NCBI GenBank assembly: GCA_946481265.1
Contig: CAMLNE010000292.1
Span: 1 to 5,275, forward strand
Origin: an uncultured Panacagrimonas sp.
GTDB taxonomy: Bacteria; Pseudomonadota; Gammaproteobacteria; Nevskiales; Nevskiaceae
Direction: 5' to 3'
Length of the DNA: 5,275 bases
Below the pieces are notes generated by a model. It searched no databases and was not told the origin of the DNA. It saw only the letters and a program-made list of their open reading frames with translations. Shown in pieces: positions 5,217-5,275 of the stretch. The translations under genes and the position numbers were made by a program. Every line of letters starts with the position of its first letter. Within the stretch, counting starts at the first letter, position 1.

Positions 5217-5275
5217 TCACGTCGTCTGCACCCCTTCGCCGCGGTAGCCAACGCGAGTGCCATGCTCCCGCCGCG
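5217..5275 (-). CDS. Possible C-terminal end of a minus-strand gene, partial
   Basis: One minus-strand frame entering from the window edge ends at TGA 5219-5217 and reads REHGTRVGYRGEGVQTT at its C-terminus. Most codons end in G or C, and a hairpin follows the stop 4 nt later, which fits a real gene end. Eighteen codons are too few to identify it. Two other minus frames are also open for a while here, so this is tentative. If real, it lies 129 nt upstream of the SDR on the same strand and could be co-transcribed with it. Confidence 0.25.
   Translation of the reverse strand, partial: RREHGTRVGYRGEGVQTT

Noticed and set aside
5190..5275. Plus-strand start of a divergent gene at ATG 5190
   Set aside because: The AGGA is only 2 nt from the ATG, the sequence is unremarkable, and the minus-strand gene end fits better, although weakly.

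Overview
The window is GC-rich, bacterial, and looks like the distal part of a TniA/TniB/TniQ-type (Tn5053/Tn402- and Tn7-related) transposon, its cargo, a probable element end, and a piece of ordinary chromosome. GC-rich codon use and the protein families suggest a proteobacterium, most likely an alphaproteobacterium; no taxonomic marker gene is present, so this is an inference.

Layout. (1) 2-376: C-terminal part of a TniB-like transposition ATPase, interrupted in frame by a TAA at 38-40, so either broken or frameshifted. (2) 377-1663: an apparently intact tniQ (428 aa, zinc-binding Cys/His motifs plus a C-terminal helix-turn-helix-like region), starting immediately after the tniB stop. (3) 1742-1972, minus strand: a small 76-aa reading frame with strongly biased codons and a good Shine-Dalgarno site, convergent with tniQ. 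(4) 1973-2319: a divergent intergenic stretch with two short inverted repeats and a possible 51-aa leader ORF. (5) 2320-3993: three overlapping plus-strand genes of unknown function. The first belongs to the sporadically distributed TIGR04255 family; the second and third are small proteins with recognisable but unnamed signatures (a DPDG-x-I-x-x-x-W motif, and a RHAVIKGWP motif). (6) 3989-4051: three imperfect direct repeats ending in ACA, which read from the other strand as TGT + repeats. This is the architecture of a TniA/TnsB-bound transposon end and is proposed here as the right end. (7) 4052-4373: 322 bp without a convincing gene, unusually rich in short palindromes. (8) 4374-5087, minus strand: an SDR oxidoreductase with an intact Rossmann signature but no tyrosine at the usual catalytic position. 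(9) 5088-5275: the SDR leader, with strong secondary structure, and possibly the last 18 codons of another minus-strand gene.

How the parts fit. TniB and TniQ would act with a transposase (TniA) encoded upstream of the window to move the whole element. The three-gene TIGR04255 operon sits exactly where cargo sits in such elements, between tniQ and the far end, and its last stop codon lies inside the proposed end array. It is the best candidate here for an undescribed system; its overlapping genes suggest products made together, but nothing in the sequence gives a biochemical function. The SDR gene belongs to the flanking chromosome rather than to the element.
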